Shown here piece after piece: positions 14,273-23,374 of a stretch of 26,910 bases of DNA. The notes beneath the pieces were generated by a model. That model was not told the origin of the DNA, made no database searches, and saw only the letters and a program-made list of their open reading frames with translations. A program made the position numbers and the translations under genes. Each line of letters begins with the position of its first letter. The stretch's first letter is position 1. This stretch comes from JBHGAV01 sp041946685 (GTDB taxonomy: Bacteria > Acidobacteriota > Terriglobia > Bryobacterales > Bryobacteraceae): the NCBI GenBank assembly GCA_041946685.1, contig JBHGAV010000054.1, positions 1-26,910 on the forward strand, given 5' to 3'.

Positions 14273-16997
14273 CTTGTTCGCGGACCGGAGACGAGTCCTC
14301 TCCGAACAGGCAGATGTGGTCGAAGGCCCAGAGATTGGCGGCCGAAACGCCTTCTCCCAGGGCCGTGCAGCACTCCTTTTCCCAGGGATAGCCGGGCTGA
14401 AAAACCGGCAACATGTGCCGCAGCGACTCCTTGGGCCATGCCAGTTCCAGGCCGAAGAGCACGGCGGCCCGGGTGAGATTCAGGTCGCGGGACCAGGCCC
14501 CGAAATCCAGGGCTTCGATCTTGAGCCTGTCCAGCCCGCTGGTTTGCTTCTGCTCCCATTCCACGGGCAGGTTCACGAAGCGATTCAACCGTCCTCCGAT
14601 CAGGTGCACGCCGGCGGGCGCGCCGTGATTGACGTCGTAGGGGAAGAGCACTTCAAACGTCGCCGAGGAATGGAAACCGCGCACGTAACCGGCGAGCGCG
14701 CTCACGTAGTCCCGCAGCCGGTTGCGCAGAAACGTGGCGTCCGCCCCGCCGTTGGCTTCGGGATCGTCGTGCGGCCCCGTGAAGACATGCAGCGGCCGCC
14801 CCAGCGCTACTGCGGCTGCGGCTTTCGTTTCGTCGTCGTAGTAGGCCATGCCCGCGGCGTTGTGGAAGTACCACCAGCAGAATTCCCCGAACTGAAGGCT
14901 GGGTGCAACTGAGGCTGCCGCCATGAGATCCGCCAGCGCCTTGTACACCGCTTTCTGGTAGTTCAGCATGGGGCTGGAGAAGGCGCAGTGCGTCGAGACC
15001 AGGCTGCCGAAACCGACCGCGGTCTCCACCACCTCCCCGTCCGGGAACCGTGCGCCGAAATCCGCCGGTGGATGGACCAGCTCCATCGACGAGGCCACCG
15101 TGATCTCCCGGCCGTGAAGCCGGCACTCGTTGAAGAAATCCAGGTGCCAGTCGCGCGCGCCGCGGTTCAGCGCCGGCGACTGCGACGGGTCCACCACCCA
15201 CCTTCCCGGATCGCCGTTCTGGAGGCTGCCGATGTAGCTGACCGTCCCGCTAGAGTTCTGGCTGCTCTCCTTCCACGCATCGAAGGTATAGGAGTACGCG
15301 GGCCTCGGCGACCGCGCGGTTACGGTCAGCACGCCGTTCTCCGACGCCGCCCACACGCCGACGTAGGTCGCGTTGATGAACTGCGCGAAGTGCCGAGCGA
15401 TCACGGAGACGTCTTCGTTGGCGAAAACGGTCTTGCCGCAAGTTTGCCCGCCGATGTTGAGAAACACCTGGTCGTCCGGAAGGAATTGGCCCGCGAAAGT
15501 CACGGTGACGGAGGGCACGACGGCGTCCTCGCGTTTGCGCTGGTTCCACCAGAACACGCCGATGTACTCGTTCATGGGGCCGCTGAACCCCAGTTGCTCG
15601 AACATCCACAGGATACGGGCCGGTGGCAGCTTATAGGTGTGATCCGTGCTGTAGTCCAGGGCGGGCGCGACGTCTGCGACCGGCGGCAGCGGGTCGGGCA
15701 CGTCCGACGGCACGGCTGCCTCCAGAAAGTCGAAGTAGAAGACTCCCTCCGACTTCAGGCGGATCGTCACCGTGTGCTCGCCGGCCTCGACCGCGGAACG
15801 AACCTTGCGGCGAGTGACCACGGCCGGTTCTGCGTCGAGGTAGCAATCCAGTTCCGTCTCCTCGTCCCCGTCCAGACGGATGCCGGCCTTGCCGCGGTCG
15901 GAGTAGAGCGACGTTCCGATGTAGAGGTCATGCTGGGACGGGCAGGAATAGAATACCGTGACCGAATCCCCAACGGCGGATGCCCGCCTGGCGTATCCCT
16001 TGGAGAAGAATCCCGTCTCTGTCCCCCAATTGCCCGAGTAGCGGCACCAGGAATCGTTCTCCTCGATACGAACGCTGCCCGGTCCGGCCACCAGCAGCTT
16101 TCGCCGGGCCTCCGGTCCGGTCAGCGTCCAGTTGGTGAAGGTAGCCTCCCACTCGGTGGATTCCAGGGCCGATCCATTGGCCAGCGGCGGGGCCAGCGTC
16201 AGCCACATCTGCCGGATCGAGGGGATTCCCAGTGCCTCGAAATCAAGGGTGATCCGCCATGTGGCGTCCGAGCTGCCGCCCTCAAACACGGCTACCGGCG
16301 CGGTGGTCTTCAGCCGGTCGTTCTTGGCGACGGCATACATGCGGCTCATGTTCCCGTCAACGCCGGGGCGGCCGGCCAGCACCCGCAATGTGCTGCCGTC
16401 CGCCACGGCGCTGATCGGGATCAACGTGCCGAATGCCTCCCAGTCCACCCCATTGATCTGGGAGGCCAGCGCCGCCGCCACCTGGGCCGCGGTGGGAAGC
16501 ACCGGGTCGTTCGGCACGATGAAATCGAAAGCGAAGTTCAGATACCAAACGGTGATCCGATCGTACGGCTGAAGACCGTTGTCCTCGATGACAAAGCTGG
16601 CTTCGGCCGATGTGTAGCTGCCGCCAACCTGGACGGCATGGGAGAAAAGGCCAATCTGCGCCGTGCTGCCGTCCGGCCGGATCACATCCAGGTAGGGCCA
16701 GTCGATGGTCGGGTACTTGGGGGAGTCCAGCGGCATCAGCCCCGAGTAGTGAACGTCGAAGGTCAGCGTCAGCCCGGAGAAGTCGGTATCGGGCAGGTAC
16801 TTGAGCCGGGGATGTTCGTAAAAGTTGTCCGCGTCGTAAAGGATGAGCACCGCGAAATCGGCGGCGTCCCGGAACACGCCGCTGACTTTGAAGCTCGACG
16901 AGGTAGCAGAATGGAGCGCCGCCGAAGCGCCGAGGTCGTCGAAGCCGCGCAACTGGATGGTCCGGTTCGGTTGTAGTTTCCAGATAGTCTCGGACAA
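14250..16997 (-). CDS. Large protein resembling phage non-contractile tail sheath, with TIM-barrel-like C-terminus
   Basis: About 915 residues from a TTG at 16997 (GGGGGAG just upstream); no ATG is available without reading deep into the opposite gene. Residues 1-270 (TIWKLQPNRTIQLRGFDDLG, FRDAADFAVLILYDADNFYE, FSHAVQVGGSYTSAEASFVI) recall the N-terminal domain of proteins annotated as non-contractile tail sheath in phages and phage-like clusters; this is from memory and not checked. The middle is beta-rich. Residues 650-915 look like a TIM barrel: DWHLDFFNECRLHGREITVA, SLQFGEFCWWYF (701-711, possible catalytic Glu705), FEVLFPYDVNHGAPAGVHLI and VANLWAFDH-like ANLWAFDH. There is no signal peptide. 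No other phage gene is visible. It converges on and overlaps copy 2 of the Ycf48-like genes by 23 bp and is divergent from the 552-residue gene (115 bp). Confidence 0.6.
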   Translation of the reverse strand: MSETIWKLQPNRTIQLRGFDDLGASAALHSATSSSFKVSGVFRDAADFAVLILYDADNFYEHPRLKYLPDTDFSGLTLTFDVHYSGLMPLDSPKYPTIDWPYLDVIRPDGSTAQIGLFSHAVQVGGSYTSAEASFVIEDNGLQPYDRITVWYLNFAFDFIVPNDPVLPTAAQVAAALASQINGVDWEAFGTLIPISAVADGSTLRVLAGRPGVDGNMSRMYAVAKNDRLKTTAPVAVFEGGSSDATWRITLDFEALGIPSIRQMWLTLAPPLANGSALESTEWEATFTNWTLTGPEARRKLLVAGPGSVRIEENDSWCRYSGNWGTETGFFSKGYARRASAVGDSVTVFYSCPSQHDLYIGTSLYSDRGKAGIRLDGDEETELDCYLDAEPAVVTRRKVRSAVEAGEHTVTIRLKSEGVFYFDFLEAAVPSDVPDPLPPVADVAPALDYSTDHTYKLPPARILWMFEQLGFSGPMNEYIGVFWWNQRKREDAVVPSVTVTFAGQFLPDDQVFLNIGGQTCGKTVFANEDVSVIARHFAQFINATYVGVWAASENGVLTVTARSPRPAYSYTFDAWKESSQNSSGTVSYIGSLQNGDPGRWVVDPSQSPALNRGARDWHLDFFNECRLHGREITVASSMELVHPPADFGARFPDGEVVETAVGFGSLVSTHCAFSSPMLNYQKAVYKALADLMAAASVAPSLQFGEFCWWYFHNAAGMAYYDDETKAAAAVALGRPLHVFTGPHDDPEANGGADATFLRNRLRDYVSALAGYVRGFHSSATFEVLFPYDVNHGAPAGVHLIGGRLNRFVNLPVEWEQKQTSGLDRLKIEALDFGAWSRDLNLTRAAVLFGLELAWPKESLRHMLPVFQPGYPWEKECCTALGEGVSAANLWAFDHICLFGEDSSPVREQATARRLG

Positions 16998-17112
16998 GGC
17001 TCCCCCGCTTTGATCGTAGCCGCGCGGACACGAACGCCCCCAATGCGTACCGGCCCCGTGGCGGTATATGCTTGAGGATCTTCGAGAAAAATAGTTGGCG
17101 GATACGTGACCC

Positions 17113-18771
17113 ATGGCACAAAGCGACCCGCTGGACAGGCTGTTGACCGAACTGGAGCAGGCCAAGCGCGACTTTGGCCCTTCCGCTGTGGCGCGCATCG
17201 GACGGCTGCTGGCGCGGCTGGGCCGTCAGCGGTTCCACGACACCGGCTCCCTGATCCGTTTCCACGAGGCGCTGCTCTTCTTCCGCGCCTACCCGCGCTC
17301 GCGGGATCTGCTGCGTCAGACCGATTCGCTGCTTGCCTCGTTTGGCGAACGCGTGGCCGCGCTGGCCGCCGCCCGCGTGAACCTCGAACCGCTTGAAGAA
17401 CCGGAGGTCTCGGGCATCGCGGGCAGTTCGTTCTCGGCCGTCTTCAGCTACGATGTGGTGCGGCGGCTGGCAGAACTCGAACCCGGCCGCCTGCGCATCG
17501 ACTTCGACTGCTTCAAAGCGGACGACCGGCTTGCCCCGGCCTGGCGGCGGCTGTTTCCCCTCGTGGAAGAGGACTTGCTCGTGGAGGCTCACGTTCCTTA
17601 CCTGGAGTGGCTCCTGAAAGCGGCCGGCGGGCGCGCCCGGGCTCTGGAGTTGTTGCTGGCACGGCTGGAGGAATTGCCCGGCTCGCCTCGCGGAAAGGCC
17701 GATCTTTGGGCCTCGCTGCGTCTTCCGATTCGCTGGAATCTCTCGGGTTCGAAGGCCGCGCGCACCGCCGTCAGCCGTGCGCCGCGCAAGATCTTCTACC
17801 ACACCGAGCCGTTGATCCCCCGCGCGGAGGTTTCGCTCGAGCATGAGCTGAATTCTCCACCCTTGGAGGTCAGGCGGCTCGACCCGGCGGGCGGGAGGGC
17901 CTTCCTGAACATGGCGCTGGCCAGTTCGGCCGCCCGCTACCGGGAGTTGCACGGATTCACATACGGAGATCCAGCCAGGGTGCTGCACGCCCAGGCAGGA
18001 CGTGGCGTCGAGATCTTCTTCTGCGGTGTGCCCCCCGAGTGGAGGCTGCCGCTGCGCGCCTACCACGCGGCCATGATCTTCAAGAACGGCGTCCCCACCG
18101 GTTACTTTGAGACGCTGTCTCTGTTCGACCGTATGGAGATCGGCTTCAACCTCTACTACACCTTCCGGGAAGGGGAGACGGCCTGGATCTTCGCCCGCGT
18201 GCTGCGCCTGTTTCATCAGTTGCTCGGCACGACGTCTTTCTCGATCGATCCTTACCAGATCGGCCTGGATAACGAAGAGGCCATCGCCTCCGGCGCATTC
18301 TGGTTCTACCGGCGGCTCGGCTTCCGGCCGGTGCTGCCGGAGGTGGTGCGCGTGCTGGCCGTGGAGGAGTGCAAGATGCTGAAAGACCCCGCTCACCGCT
18401 CTTCCGCCTCCGCGCTGCGCAAGCTGGCGGCGGGTCCACTCCTCTTCGAGATGCCGGGCGCGCCCCAGGGCGATTGGGACCGTTTCCGCACCCGCAAACT
18501 GGCGCTGGCTGCCGGCGCGAGCGAGCCCGCCGAAGCCGTCGCCCGCGTCTCGCAGACACTCGGGGTTCGCGTCGGCCCACATCGCGAGTTCACCGACCTG
18601 GCGCTGGTGCTGGATCAGGTCCCCGACCTGGAGGACTGGCCGGAAGCCGACAAGAAGGCGATCATGGGCATCGTCCGAGCCCGCATGGGACCGGATGAAA
18701 CGGCGTACCTTCGTCTTCTCCGGCGACACAGCCGGCTGCGTGAAGCGGTGATCAAGCTGGGGAGCGACTGA
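17113..18771 (+). CDS. Conserved-looking 552-residue protein, possible GNAT-like C-terminal region
   Basis: I do not recognise the family with certainty. The N-terminal half is helical (DPLDRLLTELEQAKRDFGPS, then RFHEALLFFRAYPRSRDLL). Residues around 170-200 are rich in Leu and Glu. From about 260 the pattern changes to YHAAMIFKNGVPTGYFETLS, GFNLYYTFREGETAWIFARV, SIDPYQIGLDNEEAIASGAF and WFYRRLGFRPV. The last element resembles the end of GNAT acetyltransferase folds, where A-x-x-FYxxxGF is typical. The tail is again helical. There is no signal peptide. The stop TGA overlaps the ATG of the transketolase gene by one base (TGATG), so the two are translationally coupled and may act in the same process. 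Confidence 0.72.
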   Translation: MAQSDPLDRLLTELEQAKRDFGPSAVARIGRLLARLGRQRFHDTGSLIRFHEALLFFRAYPRSRDLLRQTDSLLASFGERVAALAAARVNLEPLEEPEVSGIAGSSFSAVFSYDVVRRLAELEPGRLRIDFDCFKADDRLAPAWRRLFPLVEEDLLVEAHVPYLEWLLKAAGGRARALELLLARLEELPGSPRGKADLWASLRLPIRWNLSGSKAARTAVSRAPRKIFYHTEPLIPRAEVSLEHELNSPPLEVRRLDPAGGRAFLNMALASSAARYRELHGFTYGDPARVLHAQAGRGVEIFFCGVPPEWRLPLRAYHAAMIFKNGVPTGYFETLSLFDRMEIGFNLYYTFREGETAWIFARVLRLFHQLLGTTSFSIDPYQIGLDNEEAIASGAFWFYRRLGFRPVLPEVVRVLAVEECKMLKDPAHRSSASALRKLAAGPLLFEMPGAPQGDWDRFRTRKLALAAGASEPAEAVARVSQTLGVRVGPHREFTDLALVLDQVPDLEDWPEADKKAIMGIVRARMGPDETAYLRLLRRHSRLREAVIKLGSD

Positions 18772-21005
18772 TGCACGGTGTCAGACAGACCTTGGAACAA
18801 CTCAAAGCAGACCAGCCCGGCAGGTTCGAGCACCGGATCGAGGGAGGAGCGTACCTCAACCTCCGGGGCGCGCCGCTGCCCGCCTTGCCCGAAATCGACG
18901 AACTCAAGCTCGCGGAGCTCTCCCGTATCGTTCGCGGCCTGATCTTCGCCGCCGTAGATGGCGCCAGGTCGGGGCACCCCGGAGGTTCCTCCTCCAAGGT
19001 GGAGCAACTGCTGACGCTCGTCGTCTGCGGCGCGCTTGGCTTCGATCCTTTGCGGCCGAAACATCCAGGCCGGGACCGCATCGTATGGAGCGCGGGCCAC
19101 TGCTCCCCCTTGCATCACTCGCTGGTGGCGCTGGTCTACGAATCGGTTCGGAGAAGAGGCGGCAACCTGCCGGCGGAAGCCCGCAACGCTGCTGTGTATC
19201 CCAAGGAACTGGCGAAATTTCGCACCTTCGACGGCCCAAGCGGGCACGTCGAATCCTGCTATGCGCTGGCCGATACATCCACCGGCTCCTCCGGGCACGG
19301 CTTCTCGGCCGGCCTGGGCTTCGCCGTCCTTCACCGCTCCTGCGGCCTGGACACGCGGGTCTGGGTGATCGCCGGCGACGCCGAAACCGAAGAGGGGATG
19401 AGCTACGAGGCGCGCAACGTCGCCTCCACCCTCGGCGCCGGCAACCTGGTCGTGACGCTGGACTACAACCACCTCGGGATCGACGGCCCCATCTGGGAGG
19501 CGATGCCTTCCCCGTATCTCAACCACTGGCGCGCGCCGGGCTGGAACGTCATAGAGGCCGACGGCCACAACTTCCTGGAGTTGGCCCATGCCTACTGCCT
19601 CGCCGCGCAGGGCTTCGGCTCGGGAGCGCCCACGGTGGTCATCTGCCATGCCGTCAAGGGCAAGCATTACGGCAGGCTCCAGGGCAGCTCCGATTCTCAC
19701 GGCACGCCGCTCCCTCATCCGGAGTACGTCGAGGCCATGCGCAGGCTCGGTTTCGACATCCCGGGGAAGGAGGGGGATGTGGCTGCGGACATCGACGTCG
19801 TGATGTCCGCGCTCGGAGAGGCGGAACGCGGCTACCTGCTTGCGCGCCTGGAAGCCTCGGCCGCGCGCCTTGAGCCCGAGTCCCAACTCGCCCGCCGTAT
19901 CGAGGTCGCGCTTCCCGGCCGCCCCATGGCTGACTATCGCAGCTTCCGGCGTCCGGCGGAACTGCCGCCCGAACTGATCTTCCCCGAAGGCGGCGCGGTG
20001 GCGACCCGAAAGGCTTCCGAAGCCTGGTTCGAGTGGGCGATGAAGAACACCGCGTTCTTCTACGTCGGCTCCGGCGACTTGATGAAGTCCATCCTGACGG
20101 GCAAGGCCGAGAGCGTCTACGGAGTCCTCAGCAAGGACAACCGGCTCGGGCGCGGGCTGCGCTTCGGCATCGCCGAGCAGAACATGGCGATGATGTCCAC
20201 CGCGCTGGCCCAGGACACCCTCCCCGGCGGCTACCGCCCCATGAGCGCCTTCGCCAGCTACGGCGTGTTCACGCCCATGATGGCGAACGCGGTCCGCATG
20301 ACGCTCATCAACAGCGACGTCAATCCCGCCGCCCGGGCGTTCTTCATCGTGCTCGCGGCGCATGACGGCCCGGAGACGGGCGAGGACGGCCCCACGCACC
20401 ACGGCCTGTTCTGGATGAGCCTGTTCACGGCATATCCCGGTATCAAGGTATACAAGCCCCTGGATGCCAACGAGACCGTCGAGATGCTGTTCCACGCGGC
20501 CTCGCGCGGCGAGCCCGTCGCGCTCTCGGTGGCTCGCCCGCCCACACCCGTGCTCAAGCGAGGCGATGGCGTTCCCCCGGCCCGGGAAGCGATTCACGGC
20601 GCCTACGTTTTCAGACCGTTCCGGGGCACGGGGAAGCCGAAGCTGGTCGTGGCAGTATGCGGCGGACAGGTCATGGCCAACCTCCTACAGGTCCTACCGG
20701 AAATCGAGGAGAAGGCCGACGTCAAGATCATCGCCGTGACTTCGCCCCAGCTCTTTGAAGAGCTGCGCGAGCGCGATCCGGCCAGGGCCGAGGCGATCTT
20801 GTCCGACGAGGAGCGGCAGCACGTCGTCACGCTGCATAACGGATGGCCGGGATTCCTGTACCCGTTTCTTCTTCCAGCGGACTACAGGTCGCGGGCGCAC
20901 GGGATGGACCGCTTCTCCCGGTCCGGCCAGCCCTCGGAGATCTACGCACACGCCGGCTTCGATCCGGCCGGCCTGCGCCGGCGAATTCTGGGCGGGTTGA
21001 AGTAG
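18771..21005 (+). CDS. Transketolase-like thiamine diphosphate enzyme
   Basis: A 744-residue cytoplasmic enzyme with the three-domain transketolase layout, transferring two-carbon ketol units. Key residues: His69 in SGHPGG (67-72), the second His region SAGHCSPLHH, ThDP/metal motif GDAETEEG (202-209) ending with Asn233 in DYNHLG, and catalytic Glu469 in RFGIAEQNM of the pyrimidine domain. The C-terminal domain (PKLVVAVCGGQVMANLLQVL) is of the transketolase_C type. The sequence is divergent from the standard TktA: the loop motifs are DGPTHHGLF instead of DGPTHQP, and the N-terminus is about 40 residues longer. Substrate range may therefore differ from the pentose pathway. GGAG lies 6 bp before ATG 18771, and the start overlaps the stop of the upstream gene. 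Confidence 0.9.
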   Translation: MHGVRQTLEQLKADQPGRFEHRIEGGAYLNLRGAPLPALPEIDELKLAELSRIVRGLIFAAVDGARSGHPGGSSSKVEQLLTLVVCGALGFDPLRPKHPGRDRIVWSAGHCSPLHHSLVALVYESVRRRGGNLPAEARNAAVYPKELAKFRTFDGPSGHVESCYALADTSTGSSGHGFSAGLGFAVLHRSCGLDTRVWVIAGDAETEEGMSYEARNVASTLGAGNLVVTLDYNHLGIDGPIWEAMPSPYLNHWRAPGWNVIEADGHNFLELAHAYCLAAQGFGSGAPTVVICHAVKGKHYGRLQGSSDSHGTPLPHPEYVEAMRRLGFDIPGKEGDVAADIDVVMSALGEAERGYLLARLEASAARLEPESQLARRIEVALPGRPMADYRSFRRPAELPPELIFPEGGAVATRKASEAWFEWAMKNTAFFYVGSGDLMKSILTGKAESVYGVLSKDNRLGRGLRFGIAEQNMAMMSTALAQDTLPGGYRPMSAFASYGVFTPMMANAVRMTLINSDVNPAARAFFIVLAAHDGPETGEDGPTHHGLFWMSLFTAYPGIKVYKPLDANETVEMLFHAASRGEPVALSVARPPTPVLKRGDGVPPAREAIHGAYVFRPFRGTGKPKLVVAVCGGQVMANLLQVLPEIEEKADVKIIAVTSPQLFEELRERDPARAEAILSDEERQHVVTLHNGWPGFLYPFLLPADYRSRAHGMDRFSRSGQPSEIYAHAGFDPAGLRRRILGGLK

Positions 21006-21049
21006 CGGCGCCGCGCGAATCCGACCCTGCTGGAGCTCGCACCGCGGGC

Positions 21050-21055
21050 TAGAAT
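21050..21055 (+). promoter_or_regulatory. Candidate -10 box of the ester hydrolase gene
   Basis: TAGAAT ends 6 bp before ATG 21062, a position expected for a leaderless transcript. No Shine-Dalgarno sequence is present, and the -35 region is poor. Confidence 0.35.
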
Positions 21056-21061
21056 TCTCTC

Positions 21062-22954
21062 ATGGAGTTCTCGAAAGTTCTGGCTCGACTCGCAGCCACA
21101 GTTCTGCTCGCCCAGTTCGCCGGGGCTCAGGGCGATATCCCCGCGAATTACAGCGCCTCTACCGCAAGTTACGATCATGTCCGGCGCGAGGTCATGATCC
21201 CCATGCGGGACGGCGTCAAGCTGTTCACCGTGATCTTCGTGCCCAAGGGCGCCAGGGATGCCCCCATCGTGCTCAACCGCACTCCTTACTCCGCGTCCGG
21301 CCGCACTTCCCGCAACAACAGCCCGCACATGCTCGCCGCGCTGCCATCCGCCGTCGATGTCTTCGCCCAAGCCGGGTACATTTGCGTCTACCAGGACGTG
21401 CGCGGCAAATACAGGTCCGAGGGTGAATACGTGATGACGCGGCCCGTGCGCGGCCCTCTGAATTCCTCCACGACGGATCATGTGACCGACGCTTACGACA
21501 CCATCGAGTGGCTGGTGAAGAACGTCCCCGAATCGAATGGCCGCGTGGGCATGCTCGGGTCCTCTTACGAAGGATTCACCGTCGTGATGGCGCTGCTCGA
21601 GCCGCACCCCGCCCTGAAGGTCGCCGCGCCCGCCAGTCCCATGGTGGACGGCTGGATGGGCGACGACTGGTTCCATTACGGCGCGTTCCGGCAAGTCAAC
21701 ATCGACTATTTCACCTTTCAAACCGCGAAGAAGGATGGCGGCGGTGAAGTTGTGCGGGGCGCCCTGGACGACTACGAGACCTTCCGGCGCGCCGGCTCGG
21801 CGGGTGACTACATGCGGGCGCATGGCGTGGACCAGTTGCCGTTCGGTAGGAGGGTCATGGAGCATCCCGCCTACGACGCTTTCTGGCAGGGGCAGGCGCT
21901 CGACCGGCAGGTCGCCGAACGACCCGCTTCGGTTCCCACCATGTGGATTCAGGGCCTGTGGGACCAGGAGGACATGTGGGGAGCGATTCACTGCTACCTG
22001 GCGCTCAAGGCCAAGGGACATACGGACACCAACTTCCTCGTGATGGGCCCGTGGCGGCACAGCCAGGTGAACTACGATGCGTTCAATCTCGGCCCGCTCA
22101 AGTGGGAGGGCGACACCGCCTACCAGTTCCGGCGTGACGTGCTGAAACCCTTCTTCGATCAGTACCTGAAGCCCGGAGCGCCGAAGGCCGCCACTCCGCC
22201 GGTCTTCATCTACAACACCGGCGAGAACCGCTGGGACCGGCTCAAATCATGGCCGCTTGCCTGCGAGAAGGGCTGCGATGCGCCGCTGAAACCCCTGTTT
22301 CTGCAAGCGGACTTTGGGCTGGGCTTCGACAGGCCCTCGGGCGGCTCCGGCGCGGACGCCTATGTCTCCGACCCGGCCAAGCCGGTGCCCTACCTGCCGC
22401 GTCCGGTGAGTTTCACTGATTCGGGGCGCTGGCAGACTTGGCTGGTGACAGACCAGCGGTCGGTGGACGGCCGCACCGACGTGCTGACCTACCAGACGCC
22501 CGTACTCACCGCGCCGGTGCGTGTCGGCGGCGCGCCTGTGGCCGAGCTTATCGCAGCCACCAGCGGGACGGATGCGGACTGGGTGGTGAAACTGATCGAC
22601 GTATATCCAGGCCAGGTTCCGAGCCAGCCGGAGATGGGGGGGTATCAGCTTGCGGTGTCGATGGACATATTCCGGGGCCGCTATCGCGAGAGCTTCGAGC
22701 GGTCTTCACCCATCCCTGCGGGCAAGCCGCAGCGGTACCGCTTCGTGCTGCCGACGGTGAACCATGTGTTTCTGCCGGGCCATCGGATCATGGTGCAGAT
22801 CCAGTCGAGCTGGTTCCCGCTCTACGACCGCAATCCGCAGACCTACGTGGAGAACATCTTCTTCGCCAAGCCGTCGGACTATGTCAAGGCAACGCAAACG
22901 GTTTACCGCTCCGCCGATCAATCCAGCGCCATCTGGCTCCCGGTGGTACCGTAG
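21062..22954 (+). CDS. Secreted alpha-amino-acid ester hydrolase / CocE-NonD family acyl hydrolase
   Basis: A 630-residue serine hydrolase with signal peptide (KVLARLAATVLLAQFAGAQG). The alpha/beta-hydrolase core carries the X-Pro peptidase S15-type nucleophile motif GSSYEGF with Ser168, Asp301 in GLWDQEDMWG and His333 in GPWRHSQVN. YQDVRGKYRSEGEY supplies the oxyanion Tyr. MGDDWFHYGAFRQ is characteristic of alpha-amino-acid ester hydrolases, whose acidic cluster binds the substrate amine. A C-terminal jelly-roll domain (residues 420-630) ends the protein, as in CocE. Known members hydrolyse or transfer amino-acid esters and beta-lactam side chains. Substrate in this organism is unknown. It is preceded by 56 bp after the transketolase gene and has its own probable promoter. 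Confidence 0.92.
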   Translation: MEFSKVLARLAATVLLAQFAGAQGDIPANYSASTASYDHVRREVMIPMRDGVKLFTVIFVPKGARDAPIVLNRTPYSASGRTSRNNSPHMLAALPSAVDVFAQAGYICVYQDVRGKYRSEGEYVMTRPVRGPLNSSTTDHVTDAYDTIEWLVKNVPESNGRVGMLGSSYEGFTVVMALLEPHPALKVAAPASPMVDGWMGDDWFHYGAFRQVNIDYFTFQTAKKDGGGEVVRGALDDYETFRRAGSAGDYMRAHGVDQLPFGRRVMEHPAYDAFWQGQALDRQVAERPASVPTMWIQGLWDQEDMWGAIHCYLALKAKGHTDTNFLVMGPWRHSQVNYDAFNLGPLKWEGDTAYQFRRDVLKPFFDQYLKPGAPKAATPPVFIYNTGENRWDRLKSWPLACEKGCDAPLKPLFLQADFGLGFDRPSGGSGADAYVSDPAKPVPYLPRPVSFTDSGRWQTWLVTDQRSVDGRTDVLTYQTPVLTAPVRVGGAPVAELIAATSGTDADWVVKLIDVYPGQVPSQPEMGGYQLAVSMDIFRGRYRESFERSSPIPAGKPQRYRFVLPTVNHVFLPGHRIMVQIQSSWFPLYDRNPQTYVENIFFAKPSDYVKATQTVYRSADQSSAIWLPVVP

Positions 22955-22974
22955 TGCAAGCGCTCTTGCGTGCC

Positions 22975-22996
22975 GCCTCGACACTCGTGTCGAGGC
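22975..22996 (+). terminator. Perfect 10-bp inverted repeat after the ester hydrolase gene
   Basis: GCCTCGACAC and GTGTCGAGGC flank two bases, giving a long GC-rich hairpin 20 bp after the stop at 22954. It could terminate transcription from both sides, since the antitoxin gene on the minus strand ends at 23016. No U-tract follows on either strand. Confidence 0.5.
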
Positions 22997-23015
22997 TAGG
23001 CCCGTCGGGCTTGAC

Positions 23016-23279
23016 CTATCGTGCCCGTGGATCGGGCTCGATCTTCTCGAACTCGTCCTCGATCACTTGCCGGATGCGTGCACTCTCCTTTCGCAGATGG
23101 CGCAAGCCGCCGGCCAACTTGACCCAGGGCTTGTCTTCGCCACGCGAGGAAGCTCCCAACTTCTCCTTCACCGCCTCGCTCACGAACTGGTGCAGAGGAA
23201 TACCCTGTTCGGCTGCCTTTGCTTTGGCCTGCCGGAAAACGGTGTCCGGGATGTCGACGGTTGTCCTCGCGCAGACCAT
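23016..23279 (-). CDS. Orphan RHH-type antitoxin
   Basis: An 87-residue protein. The N-terminus RTTVDIPDTVFRQAKAKAAE followed by GIPLHQFVSEAVKEKLG is an RHH/VapB-like DNA-binding domain (residues 5-42). The charged tail (GLRHLRKESARIRQVIEDEF) is the toxin-binding part. A PIN-domain toxin normally follows such genes, but no ORF follows before the hairpin at 22975-22996, so the module is solitary. A degraded paralogue lies at 23885-24205 in the same orientation. Confidence 0.8.
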   Translation of the reverse strand: MVCARTTVDIPDTVFRQAKAKAAEQGIPLHQFVSEAVKEKLGASSRGEDKPWVKLAGGLRHLRKESARIRQVIEDEFEKIEPDPRAR

Positions 23280-23282
23280 GAT

Positions 23283-23296
23283 CCCGTATTTATGGG
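23283..23296 (-). promoter_or_regulatory. Near-palindrome before the orphan antitoxin gene
   Basis: CCCGTATTTATGGG is an almost perfect 14-bp palindrome 4 bp upstream of the ATG at 23279. It is a plausible self-operator for the RHH protein and overlaps an AT-rich -10-like stretch. Confidence 0.35.
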
Positions 23297-23354
23297 AAAC
23301 GCGGCTACCATCGCTGTGGGTAGAAGCCTGCGTGGGGCAGGCCCCCGGCCTGCG

Positions 23355-23373
23355 GGCGGCCTTTCAGGCCGCC
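23355..23373 (-). terminator. Stem-loop directly after the 81-residue gene
   Basis: GGCGGCCT and AGGCCGCC form a perfect 8-bp stem with a 3-base loop, one base after the stop of the minus-strand gene ending at 23375. It has the position of a terminator but lacks a U-tract. Confidence 0.5.
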
Positions 23374-23374
23374 T

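Noticed and set aside
16357..18729. 790-codon minus-strand frame
   Set aside because: Spans two genes in other frames, with low-complexity Gln/Arg/Gly content and no domain.
18615..20597. 660-codon minus-strand frame over the transketolase
   Set aside because: Antisense shadow of a gene with clear ThDP and transketolase motifs.
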